Shown piece after piece: positions 54,343 to 62,153 of a stretch of 64,000 bases of DNA. A program made the translations under genes and the position numbers. The stretch comes from Marinomonas balearica (GTDB lineage Bacteria; Pseudomonadota; Gammaproteobacteria; Pseudomonadales; Marinomonadaceae): contig NZ_SNXC01000009.1 in NCBI RefSeq assembly GCF_004362145.1, positions 310,001 through 374,000 of the forward strand, written 5' to 3'. Every line of letters starts with the position of its first letter. Positions within the stretch are counted from its first letter, which is position 1. The notes under the pieces were generated by a model. It worked only from the letters and a program-made list of their open reading frames with translations. It was not told the DNA's origin and made no database searches.

Positions 54343-56613
54343 TTGAGTAATTTGTCGAACTTTGAGTCTAATGAGACTCTTTCTTTAAAAGAATATACAG
54401 AAAAAGCATACCTTAATTATTCCATGTATGTCATTTTGGACAGAGCGTTGCCACACATCGGCGACGGATTAAAACCTGTTCAAAGACGCATTGTGTATGC
54501 AATGAGTGAGTTGGGTCTAAAAGCCACTGCGAAATATAAAAAGTCTGCGAGAACGGTCGGTGACGTGCTGGGTAAATTCCACCCTCATGGTGACAGTGCG
54601 TGCTATGAAGCGATGGTTTTGATGGCTCAGCCTTTTTCATACCGATATCCATTAGTGGATGGACAAGGAAACTGGGGTGCGCCAGATGATCCGAAGTCCT
54701 TTGCCGCGATGCGCTACACGGAGTCTCGATTATCTAAGTATTCTGACGTGTTGTTGAGAGAAGTAAGTCAAGGAACAGTGGAGTGGGTTCCAAACTTTGA
54801 TGGTACGTTGAAAGAGCCGTCTGTTCTGCCTGCTCGATTGCCTAATTTATTGCTAAACGGTACAACCGGTATCGCTGTTGGTATGGCGACCGATATTCCA
54901 CCGCATAATCTTCGTGAAGTGGGCAATGCATGCATACACCTTTTGAATAATCCAAAAGCTGAGCTTGATGAATTGCTCGACTATGTGCAAGGACCTGATT
55001 TCCCAACAGGCGGTGAAATTATTACGTCGCGTGCAGATATTCGTAAGATGTATGAGCTTGGTAAAGGGCAGGTTAAGGCGCGAGCACGATACCGTATAGA
55101 AGAGGGAGAAATCGTTGTTTATGAATTACCTCATCAAGTATCGGGCAGTAAGGTGCTTGAACAGGTAGCTGCACAAATGCAGGCGAAAAAGCTACCTATG
55201 GTGGTTGATTTGAGAGACGAATCGGATCATGAAAATCCGACCCGATTTGTGATTGTTCCCAAATCAAATCGAGTAGACACCGAATCTGTTATGACGCATC
55301 TCTTCGCGACGACAGATTTGGAAAAATCCTATCGTGTGAATATGAATGTGATAGGGTTGAATGGTTTACCGCAAGTGAAAGGCTTGAAAGCCTTTATTAC
55401 GGAATGGTTGAAATTTCGCATTGATGTCGTCCGTAAGCGTCTTCAGTTTAGGCTAGACAAAGTTCTAAATAGGCTGCATATACTGGAAGGTTTGCTGATC
55501 GCATACCTTAATATTGATGAAGTGATCGAAATTATTCGTCACGAAGACAAGCCGAAAGAAGAGTTGATCAAGCGGTTTGGGTTATCAGATATTCAAGCAG
55601 AAGCGATTTTAGAATTAAAACTTCGTCACTTAGCAAAGCTTGAAGAAATGCGAATCAAGTCCGAGCAAGACGAATTAAATAAAGAGCGTGAGCAGCTTGA
55701 AGCATTGCTAGCGTCAGATAGAAAGCTTAAAAAGTTAATTACTGAAGAGCTTAAAGAATCTATAGAAGACTTTGGTGACGAGCGAAGAACCCCGCTTATT
55801 GAACGCAAAGAGTCTCAGGCTTTCAGTGAAGAAGACTTGCTGTCTAATGATCCAGTGACCGTTATTTTGTCGAAACAAGGCTGGATTCGTGCTGCAAAAG
55901 GGCACGACATTGATGTATCAGGCTTAAGCTACAAGTCAGGCGATGAATATCTGTTAAGTGCAAAAGGGCGAACGAACCAAACGTTGGTGCTCATTGCCTC
56001 AAATGGTCGAACTTATTCCCTAAAAGCACACACCTTGCCGTCTGCTAGAGGACAAGGCGAGCCAATAACGGGGCGAATTTCTTTAGACAAAGGTGCTTCT
56101 ATTGTTGCCGCTGTGCTTGACAGCGAAGACGCGCATTATTTGTTGGCAAGTGATGCAGGCTATGGTTTTGTCGCACAACTCAAAGACTTGTATGCGAAAA
56201 ATAAGGCCGGCAAAGCAACGCTTACCTTGCCTTCAAACGCTGAAGTGATTTCGCCAGTCAAGGTTGAAAGTCCAGAAGATGATAAAGTGATCGTGGTCTC
56301 CAATGAAGGTCGAATGCTGGTATTCGGTGTTAAATCACTTCCCCAGATGGCGAAAGGTAAGGGCAATAAAATGCTGAGTATTCCATCTGCGCGTGCTACT
56401 GAGCGTGAAGAGCTCGTTATTGCAATGGCGACGATTCAATCCAATGACTTGCTTGTTGCTCATTCTGGTAAGCGTTTTCTATCGCTTATTGAGAAAGATC
56501 TTCAGGAATACTATGGTGAGCGTGGCCGAAGAGGCTTGAAACTCCCACGAGGTTTTCAGCGTATAGACAAGCTAGAAATTAAACGGGGTGAGGGTAAAGC
56601 GTCGAACAGCTAG
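54343..56613 (+). CDS. parC: DNA topoisomerase IV subunit A
   Basis: Separates linked daughter chromosomes with ParE. It has 756 residues. The start is TTG with AAGGA upstream; no ATG fits the family start [17 protein letters not shown]. The quinolone region reads GDSACYE, with Ser85 and Glu89 at the positions equivalent to E. coli 80 and 84, wild type. The catalytic Tyr is in [14 protein letters not shown]. The C-terminal domain lacks a GyrA box, distinguishing it from the gyrA copy at 25.8 kb. parE is not adjacent. Confidence 0.97.
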   Translation: MSNLSNFESNETLSLKEYTEKAYLNYSMYVILDRALPHIGDGLKPVQRRIVYAMSELGLKATAKYKKSARTVGDVLGKFHPHGDSACYEAMVLMAQPFSYRYPLVDGQGNWGAPDDPKSFAAMRYTESRLSKYSDVLLREVSQGTVEWVPNFDGTLKEPSVLPARLPNLLLNGTTGIAVGMATDIPPHNLREVGNACIHLLNNPKAELDELLDYVQGPDFPTGGEIITSRADIRKMYELGKGQVKARARYRIEEGEIVVYELPHQVSGSKVLEQVAAQMQAKKLPMVVDLRDESDHENPTRFVIVPKSNRVDTESVMTHLFATTDLEKSYRVNMNVIGLNGLPQVKGLKAFITEWLKFRIDVVRKRLQFRLDKVLNRLHILEGLLIAYLNIDEVIEIIRHEDKPKEELIKRFGLSDIQAEAILELKLRHLAKLEEMRIKSEQDELNKEREQLEALLASDRKLKKLITEELKESIEDFGDERRTPLIERKESQAFSEEDLLSNDPVTVILSKQGWIRAAKGHDIDVSGLSYKSGDEYLLSAKGRTNQTLVLIASNGRTYSLKAHTLPSARGQGEPITGRISLDKGASIVAAVLDSEDAHYLLASDAGYGFVAQLKDLYAKNKAGKATLTLPSNAEVISPVKVESPEDDKVIVVSNEGRMLVFGVKSLPQMAKGKGNKMLSIPSARATEREELVIAMATIQSNDLLVAHSGKRFLSLIEKDLQEYYGERGRRGLKLPRGFQRIDKLEIKRGEGKASNS

Positions 56614-56684
56614 CTCCAAATGTAAATGTTGAAAAATTACTCGCTTTGATAGTGACTTTTTAAATAGAGTGACTACAATCCGAG

Positions 56685-56720
56685 CGCTTATACGATAAGT
56701 TTTAAGTGTATAAGCGTTTT
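56685..56720 (+). terminator. Hairpin between parC and bfr
   Basis: CGCTTATAC (56685-56693) and GTATAAGCG (56708-56716) pair perfectly around 14 bases and TTTT follows. It is probably the parC terminator, but it lies only 26 bp before the bacterioferritin start and could affect that gene. Confidence 0.6.
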
Positions 56721-56741
56721 ATTCAGTTAGGAGAACAATGT

Positions 56742-57209
56742 ATGAAAGGCAGTAACAAAGTCATTGAGGCATTGAATGGCCTTCTTGCAAATGAATTGGC
56801 GGCAATTGATCAGTACTTTATTCATTCCAGAATGTATGACGATTGGGGATTACAAAAGCTTTATGAGCGTTTGAACCATGAAATGGAAGAAGAAAAAGAC
56901 CATGCAGATTGGTTGATTAAGCGAGTTCTTTTTTTGGAAGGTATTCCATGTATGACAAAACGTCGTGATCTGCTTATCGGGTCTGATGTTAAATCTATGA
57001 TGCAAAACGATCTTACTCTAGAGCTTGAAGTGGTTGACTGCGCTCGTAATGCCATTGCTGTGTGTGAGCAGGAAAACGATTATCAGACTCGCGAAGTGCT
57101 TGAAAAACTTTTGTTTGATACTGAAGAAGATCATGTATATTGGTTGGAAAAACAGCTCGGTTTGATGGATAAGATTGGGGCTCAAAACTACCACCAATCT
57201 CAGATGTAA
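56742..57209 (+). CDS. bfr: Bacterioferritin, ferroxidase-type subunit
   Basis: Iron-storage subunit of 155 residues. ATG 56742 is chosen because AGGAG (56729-56733) lies eight bases upstream and MKGSNKVIEALN is the family start. Ferroxidase ligands are all present: Glu18, Glu51, His54, Glu94, Glu128 and His131 (the last two equivalent to E. coli 127 and 130, with a one-residue insertion). The haem-ligand Met52 is Lys52. So it can oxidise iron but should not bind haem itself. A second bfr gene starts 18 bp downstream. Confidence 0.93.
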   Translation: MKGSNKVIEALNGLLANELAAIDQYFIHSRMYDDWGLQKLYERLNHEMEEEKDHADWLIKRVLFLEGIPCMTKRRDLLIGSDVKSMMQNDLTLELEVVDCARNAIAVCEQENDYQTREVLEKLLFDTEEDHVYWLEKQLGLMDKIGAQNYHQSQM

Positions 57210-57227
57210 CAAGAGAGGATACAGGGT

Positions 57228-57698
57228 ATGAAAGGTGATAGAGACGTGGTTTCTCATCTTAATAAAGTCTTGGCAAACGAGCTTGTAGGTATTAATCAGT
57301 ACTTTTTACACGCGCGAATGTTTAAAGATTTTGGTTTTGAAAAGCTGGATAAAGCAGATTACAAAACATCCATTCACAAAATGAAGAACGCTGACCGTTT
57401 AATCGAGCGAGTGTTGTTTCTGGAAGGTCTGCCTAACTTACAAGATTTAGGTCGCTTACGTATTGGCGAAAACACAGAGGAAATGCTTCAAGCAAATATG
57501 GCGTTTGAAACAGAGTCTCTTAAAGCGCTTGTGGATGCGATTGCTGTTTGTGAACAAAAACAGGACTTTATAAGTCGCTCTGTATTAGAAGCGATTCAAG
57601 AAGAACAAGAAGAACAGATTGATTGGCTAGAAACACAGAAAGAGCTGATTAAGAATACTGGACTAGAAAACTATTTACAGTCTCAAGTTGAGAAATAG
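57228..57698 (+). CDS. bfr: Bacterioferritin, haem-binding subunit
   Basis: 156-residue bacterioferritin with the conserved MKGDRDVVSHLNKVLANELV start. It keeps haem-ligand Met52 and Glu18/Glu94 but has Lys51, Asn54, Gln127 and Gln130 where ferroxidase ligands should be. It therefore complements the upstream subunit, which has the reverse pattern. Mixed 24-mers of this kind are known from Neisseria and Magnetospirillum. Same operon, 18 bp gap. bfd, which releases iron through the haem, is encoded convergently just downstream. Confidence 0.93.
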   Translation: MKGDRDVVSHLNKVLANELVGINQYFLHARMFKDFGFEKLDKADYKTSIHKMKNADRLIERVLFLEGLPNLQDLGRLRIGENTEEMLQANMAFETESLKALVDAIAVCEQKQDFISRSVLEAIQEEQEEQIDWLETQKELIKNTGLENYLQSQVEK

Positions 57699-57721
57699 CT
57701 CATAGAGACGTAGTTTTTTTA

Positions 57722-57768
57722 AAAAGCCCGAATAAACCCTTAGATATAGGTAGTTTGTTCGGGCTTTT
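57722..57768. terminator. Bidirectional terminator between bfr and bfd
   Basis: AAAAGCCCGAA (57722-57732) and TTCGGGCTTTT (57758-57768) pair perfectly, with inner AAAC/GTTT extending the stem after a mismatch. It overlaps the bfd stop codon (57767-57769). Confidence 0.85.
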
Positions 57769-57961
57769 ATGCAACTTTGACAGCAGATTCTGCTAGCTGG
57801 AGAAGTTCTTCGTTAAGAATGGATTTGACATACTTGCAACACTTCCCACACTGAGATCCTGCTTCGGTTTCTTGATAAAGCTCGCGCATGGTCGTAGCGC
57901 CATCCTGAACGGCAGATTGGATCTGCTTATCCGTCACCCCTTTACAAAGACAAACATACAT
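57767..57961 (-). CDS. bfd: Bacterioferritin-associated ferredoxin
   Basis: [2Fe-2S] protein of 64 residues that reduces bacterioferritin haem to release stored iron. The cluster ligands are Cys4, Cys6, Cys38 and Cys41 in MYVCLCKGVTDKQI and SQCGKCC. Length is typical. A Fur-box-like site lies 45-70 bp upstream, fitting induction when iron is scarce. It is convergent with the two bacterioferritin genes, so storage and release are encoded side by side but on opposite strands. Confidence 0.95.
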   Translation of the reverse strand: MYVCLCKGVTDKQIQSAVQDGATTMRELYQETEAGSQCGKCCKYVKSILNEELLQLAESAVKVA

Positions 57962-58006
57962 GAATGTAAATCACTCTCAATAAAATTATCATGTAAAGAT
58001 TGTAGT

Positions 58007-58031
58007 TTTAATGATAACTATTATCAATAAT
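58007..58031 (-). promoter_or_regulatory. Fur-box-like site upstream of bfd
   Basis: ATGATAACTATTATCAATAA (58011-58030) has a GATAA/TTATC dyad at about the Fur spacing. It resembles the araC-fldB site at 13018. Confidence 0.6.
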
Positions 58032-58127
58032 GAATTTTCAATTTATTTCGTGATATTAATAGATTTTATTGTTTGGACTGCGTGACGAAAGGGAAGTGGG
58101 TCAGATTTTTTGAGAGGTGGGGAAAAC

Positions 58128-58158
58128 GAGCTGCGATTTAAACGATTTATCGCAGCTC
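58128..58158 (-). terminator. Terminator after the DsbA-family gene
   Basis: GAGCTGCGAT and ATCGCAGCTC form a perfect 10-bp stem around 11 bases, eight bases after the stop. On the minus strand GTTTTCC follows. Confidence 0.7.
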
Positions 58159-58165
58159 ATATGCA

Positions 58166-58813
58166 TTATTCTAATTCTTCATTTTCGATAATGTCGTGCA
58201 GCGTTTTAAATAACGAGTCTGCAGTGTGTGCACCTTGGATCATAAACTTGTCATTTATCACATAGGTGGGGACAGAGTGTATATCTATTGTGCTTAAATG
58301 TTTCAATTTTTTCTCTGTAAGTACTTGGTCTTCAAGGCAGAACAAATTTTCTATTTCAGACTTCTCCATACCTGCATCTTCAGCAATTTTTATAAGGACA
58401 GATTTGTCACCAAGGTTTTTTCCATGGGTAAAATAGGCCTCGAATAATGCGAGAGCAATTGGCGTTCCGAGAACACTTGATTTGGCTCTTGTCATAAGCT
58501 GATGAGCTAGAAATGTATTGGGGACAATGTCTTCTTCAGAGAAATTGAATTCCAAGCCTTCTTGTATACCAATTTGTTGCAGTGCATGGCTTACTTCATT
58601 AAGTTTTTCTTGGCTGCCAAATTTTCTACTTAGATAGGCGTCACGCTCGACCCCTTCGGCAGGTATTTCAGGGTGCAGCTCAAATGGTTGCCACCGCAGA
58701 TCGAACTTATAGTCATCACCTAGTTGCTCGATGGCCTGACTTAATCGTGTGTATCCTAAATAGCACCATGGGCATACATAGTCCGCAATGATATCGATGC
58801 GTATATCCGCCAT
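58166..58813 (-). CDS. DsbA-family oxidoreductase, FrnE-like
   Basis: Thioredoxin-fold protein of 215 residues without a signal peptide, so cytosolic. The active site is DYVCPWCYLG (Cys14, Cys17). The helical insert contains NTFLAHQLMTRAKS and the cis-Pro loop is IHSVPTYVIN. These match the FrnE/2-hydroxychromene-isomerase-like branch of the DsbA family. Substrate unknown; disulfide exchange or polyketide-type isomerisation has been proposed for relatives. Apparently monocistronic. Confidence 0.87.
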   Translation of the reverse strand: MADIRIDIIADYVCPWCYLGYTRLSQAIEQLGDDYKFDLRWQPFELHPEIPAEGVERDAYLSRKFGSQEKLNEVSHALQQIGIQEGLEFNFSEEDIVPNTFLAHQLMTRAKSSVLGTPIALALFEAYFTHGKNLGDKSVLIKIAEDAGMEKSEIENLFCLEDQVLTEKKLKHLSTIDIHSVPTYVINDKFMIQGAHTADSLFKTLHDIIENEELE

Positions 58814-58888
58814 CTTCTCTCCAATAAATGTATTATGTCGATTGATTGTTTTAGTTTGTTTAATAAAGTCTCAGGTTGACTCTTAACC

Positions 58889-59572
58889 TTATGAGGATCG
58901 GTTAACGCCAAAAGCGATGCACTGGCTTATTTGGCTGTAGGGTAAATTTGATTCCTCATGCCAGAAGTTAAATGCATCTTGTGCGGCAGCTAAAGCGGAT
59001 TTCGTTTCTCTTCCCGTCTCTATAATACCATTAAGACGCAGATAGCCTTCTACATCTTTAGTGAGTAAAAAGGAGTCTTTCCCTAGGCTTCTGAGGGTGT
59101 AAGGTCCTGTATTTCCGCCGAGTCGGCTGCCGCTTTTTTTTAGTATCTGCCAGAGATCCGTTATCTTGTGGCTAGGCCAATCACTAACAAAGTTAGAAAA
59201 ACTCCCATGTTCTTCAGCAATATCATGAATCATCGCTGCATTTTCCCTAATGGTAAGAACTTTTCCTAGGTGCCTGATTATTCGTTTATCCTTTGCTTTT
59301 TCTTCCCACATTTCATCGTGAATTAGTAGCATTTTCTCGATATTAAAGTGGAAAAAGACTTCTTCAAAGTTTGGCCATTTGTTGTGCACCACTTTCCAAC
59401 TGATGCCGGATTGAAACACTTTTTGTGAGAAAGCCGATAACCATCGGTCGTCGGAAATTCGCTTGAGTTCCTCTGCGTTAAGTGGGTGAAATAGATGTTG
59501 CTTTAACTCTGCTTCGCTAGAAAATCTCGCTACGGCGCGTTCGTAGATGTCGCTAAACGATTCGTAATTCAT
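58889..59572 (-). CDS. DNA-3-methyladenine glycosylase I-like protein
   Basis: Base-excision repair enzyme family related to Tag. From ATG 59572 (AGGAG seven bases upstream) it has 227 residues; the open frame to 59617 adds 15. It has SDDRWLSAFSQKVFQSGISWKV, with Trp and the Phe-Gln-Ser-Gly block of Tag-like proteins, then FNIEKMLLIHDE and SWPSHKITDLWQILKKSGSRL. It is longer than E. coli Tag (187) and lacks its N-terminal and C-terminal zinc-binding Cys. Exact substrate not certain. Confidence 0.8.
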   Translation of the reverse strand: MNYESFSDIYERAVARFSSEAELKQHLFHPLNAEELKRISDDRWLSAFSQKVFQSGISWKVVHNKWPNFEEVFFHFNIEKMLLIHDEMWEEKAKDKRIIRHLGKVLTIRENAAMIHDIAEEHGSFSNFVSDWPSHKITDLWQILKKSGSRLGGNTGPYTLRSLGKDSFLLTKDVEGYLRLNGIIETGRETKSALAAAQDAFNFWHEESNLPYSQISQCIAFGVNRSS

Positions 59573-59758
59573 TCTGGCTCCTGAAGGGTTAATGTCATGT
59601 TTGGCATATATTAACATTTTCGAAGGAGAGGCCGCGAATAAGTTCTGTTTGCTCTTGCGATTAGATCTCGTCGCTTATGAGTGTATTTTGGGTGTGCCTA
59701 CCTCCGCCTTTAACATATAATTGGTTCTCATACCTGTTAGTGCGGAACGAGAGAATAT

Positions 59759-60484
59759 ATGACTCATTTGAGTGTGAATCTGAATAAAATTGGCCTATTA
59801 CGCAACTCTCGCGGTAGGGATTACCCAAATATGGTCAGTATAGCGCGTAAAACTTTGGATCTAGGGGCATTTGGGATTACGATTCATCCACGCCCAGATC
59901 AGCGTCATGCAACCTACAAAGACGCACACGACCTAAAAAACCTATTAAAAGCTTATCCTGATAAGGAATTAAACATTGAAGGCTTTCCGGATAAAGCGTT
60001 TTTAGACGTTGTATTAGAAACGGTTCCTCATCAGTGCACACTTGTCCCAGATGATCCTAATCAGTTGACGTCGGACCATGGTTGGAATGTAGCCCGTGAT
60101 CAAGATGCTCTTCGTCCTGTCATAGGTCAACTTAAAGCGAAAGGTATTCGCGTTGTACTGTTTATGGATCCTATTGCAGAGAACATGAAACTCGCTAAAG
60201 AAATTGGGGCGGATCGAGTTGAGCTTTATACCGAAGAATACGCGAGCGGTTATCATTCCGATGCAAAAGATGAAATTCTACAGAGCTATCAAGAAGCGGC
60301 ACAAGCAGCGTTGGATGTAGGGTTAGGTGTAAATGCAGGGCACGACTTAGATTTAACAAACATCGCCGAGTTATGTGATGGTGGACGCATCACTGAAGTG
60401 TCTATTGGACATGCTTTAACTGTTGAGTCGTTGGACTTTGGCTGGGATAACGTAGTCAAAATGTACTTAGAAAAATTAAACTAA
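59759..60484 (+). CDS. pdxJ: Pyridoxine 5'-phosphate synthase
   Basis: Condenses deoxyxylulose phosphate with 3-amino-2-oxopropyl phosphate in vitamin B6 synthesis. It has 241 residues in a TIM barrel. Blocks: SVNLNKIGLLRNSRG, GITIHPRPDQRH, ELNIEGFP, CTLVPDDPNQLTSDHGW and GLGVNAGHDLDLTNI, with RITEVSIGHALTVES near the end. It lies apart from its usual recO neighbour. serC at 28.6 kb provides an earlier step of the same pathway. Confidence 0.96.
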   Translation: MTHLSVNLNKIGLLRNSRGRDYPNMVSIARKTLDLGAFGITIHPRPDQRHATYKDAHDLKNLLKAYPDKELNIEGFPDKAFLDVVLETVPHQCTLVPDDPNQLTSDHGWNVARDQDALRPVIGQLKAKGIRVVLFMDPIAENMKLAKEIGADRVELYTEEYASGYHSDAKDEILQSYQEAAQAALDVGLGVNAGHDLDLTNIAELCDGGRITEVSIGHALTVESLDFGWDNVVKMYLEKLN

Positions 60485-60494
60485 CGGGTCAGCA

Positions 60495-61082
60495 ATGCAG
60501 CGATCACAATGCGGTCAATGTGGCTTTGTTGAGCGTCAGTGCGTATGTCGGTTTATACAGCAAGCGCGAGTGCCTCAACGAGTGGTTATTATTCAGGACA
60601 TTAAAGAGTCGAAGCATGCTAAGAATACCGTCGGTTTATTGCAACTGGCGGTTCCTCAAACTGAGGTGGTTGGTATTCATGTAGACGATGATGTGTCGCA
60701 ATGCTTCGATGGTTTAACCGCGCAAAATACCGCATTGATTTATCCCTCAGCGTGCGCTGAAATGATAGAGCCTCTTGAAAATTCAGATAAATTCCAGATT
60801 GATAATTTGGTGTTGATCGATGCAACTTGGCGTCGAGCAAAGCGAATTTGGCTTTCGAACCCTAGCTTGCAACGGTTACCTGCTTTTACGTTTCGTGAGG
60901 CGCCCAAAAGCGTGTATGGCGTTCGTAAAGCGCCATCAATTGAAAGCTTGTCAACGTTTGAGGCGAGCATCTATGCTTTAGAGCAGCTTAATGGTATCAA
61001 CTTGAGACATATTGTTGGTTTTATGGAGGCTTCATTGGCGTGGCAATGGCGAGATCAGCCCGCGGAGCATAAACGTGGCTAA
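60495..61082 (+). CDS. tapT: DTW-domain tRNA-uridine aminocarboxypropyltransferase
   Basis: Probably adds the acp group to uridine in tRNA. It has 195 residues. The N-terminal CGQCGFVERQCVC is the zinc-ribbon-like motif of DTW proteins. The name-giving motif is LIDATWRRAKRIWLSNPSLQ (Asp-x-Thr-Trp). LPAFTFREAPKSVYGVRKAP and STFEASIYALEQL follow. TapT (YfiP) is the closest described member, though TuaA relatives exist. It starts 10 bp after pdxJ, so the two may be co-transcribed. Confidence 0.85.
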   Translation: MQRSQCGQCGFVERQCVCRFIQQARVPQRVVIIQDIKESKHAKNTVGLLQLAVPQTEVVGIHVDDDVSQCFDGLTAQNTALIYPSACAEMIEPLENSDKFQIDNLVLIDATWRRAKRIWLSNPSLQRLPAFTFREAPKSVYGVRKAPSIESLSTFEASIYALEQLNGINLRHIVGFMEASLAWQWRDQPAEHKRG

Positions 61083-61157
61083 TTTTTGATGAATTTCGTT
61101 GTCAAAGTTGGGTTCTGAGGTTACGTTAAAAAAACGTGTAACAAAGGTATTAGTTAG

Positions 61158-61436
61158 ATGGTAGATAAAACTGAAATTGAAGCCGCTGCATTTCGACGTC
61201 TTTTAGAACATCTTGACAGCCGTAAAGACGTTCAAAATATTGAGTTAATGAATTTGGCAGGGTTCTGCCGAAACTGTTTAAGCAAATGGTATTCATCCGC
61301 TGCGGCGGATTTAGGTGTGGAAATTGACTATGAAAGCGCTCGTGAACGAATATATGGTGAGCCGTATTCACAGTGGAAAGAAAAGTATCAAGCGAAAGCT
61401 ACTCAAGAGCAGCTTGACGCGTTCAATAAAAAGTAG
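61158..61436 (+). CDS. DUF1244 family protein
   Basis: 92-residue protein of unknown function. The family core AAAFRRLLEHLDSRKDVQNIE, LMNLAGFCRNCLSKWY and EIDYESARERIYGEPYSQWK is nearly complete. Two Cys lie close together in FCRNC. Members are cytosolic homodimers in structures I recall. It is followed by lapG after 57 bp on the same strand. Confidence 0.88.
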   Translation: MVDKTEIEAAAFRRLLEHLDSRKDVQNIELMNLAGFCRNCLSKWYSSAAADLGVEIDYESARERIYGEPYSQWKEKYQAKATQEQLDAFNKK

Positions 61437-61493
61437 AGCAAAAAGATGGGCCATTTAAAACAGCCTATTTATTTTAACGATGGGAAGAGATTT

Positions 61494-62144
61494 ATGAAAT
61501 CTTTCCGCTTCGTTCTGTTTGTATGTTTTCTACTTGCGCCTAGTTACTTGCTCTACGCGCAAATATCAGATACCTATCGCGCTCTCGCCGCCAAAATTGG
61601 GGCTGAATATGGAGGACGCGCTGAAAAGCGAATTTTGGCTTGGCGTCAGGTTATAGACGAAAACCGTAACGCCAAAATTGTCGACAAACTCAATGCCATT
61701 AACAATTTCTTTAATCTTATGGATTTTGTGGATGACATTAATCACTGGGGAAAAAAGGATTATTGGGCTACGCCAGTCGAGTTCCTTGCTACCCGTGGTG
61801 GCGATTGTGAGGATTTCACAATTGCCAAATACTTTGCACTACGAGAGCTGGGCGTGCCAGATGAAAAGCTGCGCCTAGTGTATGTAAAAGCACTTAAATT
61901 AAATCAGCATCATATGGTGTTGGCCTATTATCATAAACCCACCTCTGTCCCCGTCATTCTGGATAACCTAGACAAAGTGTTAAAGCCTGCATCGAAGCGA
62001 CGAGACTTGTTACCGATATATTCGTTTAACGCAGAAAATCTTTGGTTATCAAAAGAAAAGGGGAGAGGTGTGTTGGTAGGTGGTTCTTCAAGACTTAGCT
62101 TGTGGACTGATTTAAATAACCGACTTACGGAATTTGAAAAGTAG
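61494..62144 (+). CDS. lapG: Periplasmic cysteine protease LapG
   Basis: Bacterial transglutaminase-like protease that cuts the N terminus of large surface adhesins and releases biofilm cells. From ATG 61494 it has 216 residues with a signal peptide (about 1-22, ending LLYA). The open frame to 61446 would disrupt the signal. The catalytic triad is visible: Cys in RGGDCEDF, His in NQHHMVLAYY and Asp in ILDNLDKVL. WATPVEFLATRGGDCED is the family signature. lapD follows nine bases later; no adhesin gene is in the window. Confidence 0.93.
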   Translation: MKSFRFVLFVCFLLAPSYLLYAQISDTYRALAAKIGAEYGGRAEKRILAWRQVIDENRNAKIVDKLNAINNFFNLMDFVDDINHWGKKDYWATPVEFLATRGGDCEDFTIAKYFALRELGVPDEKLRLVYVKALKLNQHHMVLAYYHKPTSVPVILDNLDKVLKPASKRRDLLPIYSFNAENLWLSKEKGRGVLVGGSSRLSLWTDLNNRLTEFEK

Positions 62145-62153
62145 GAGACCCCG

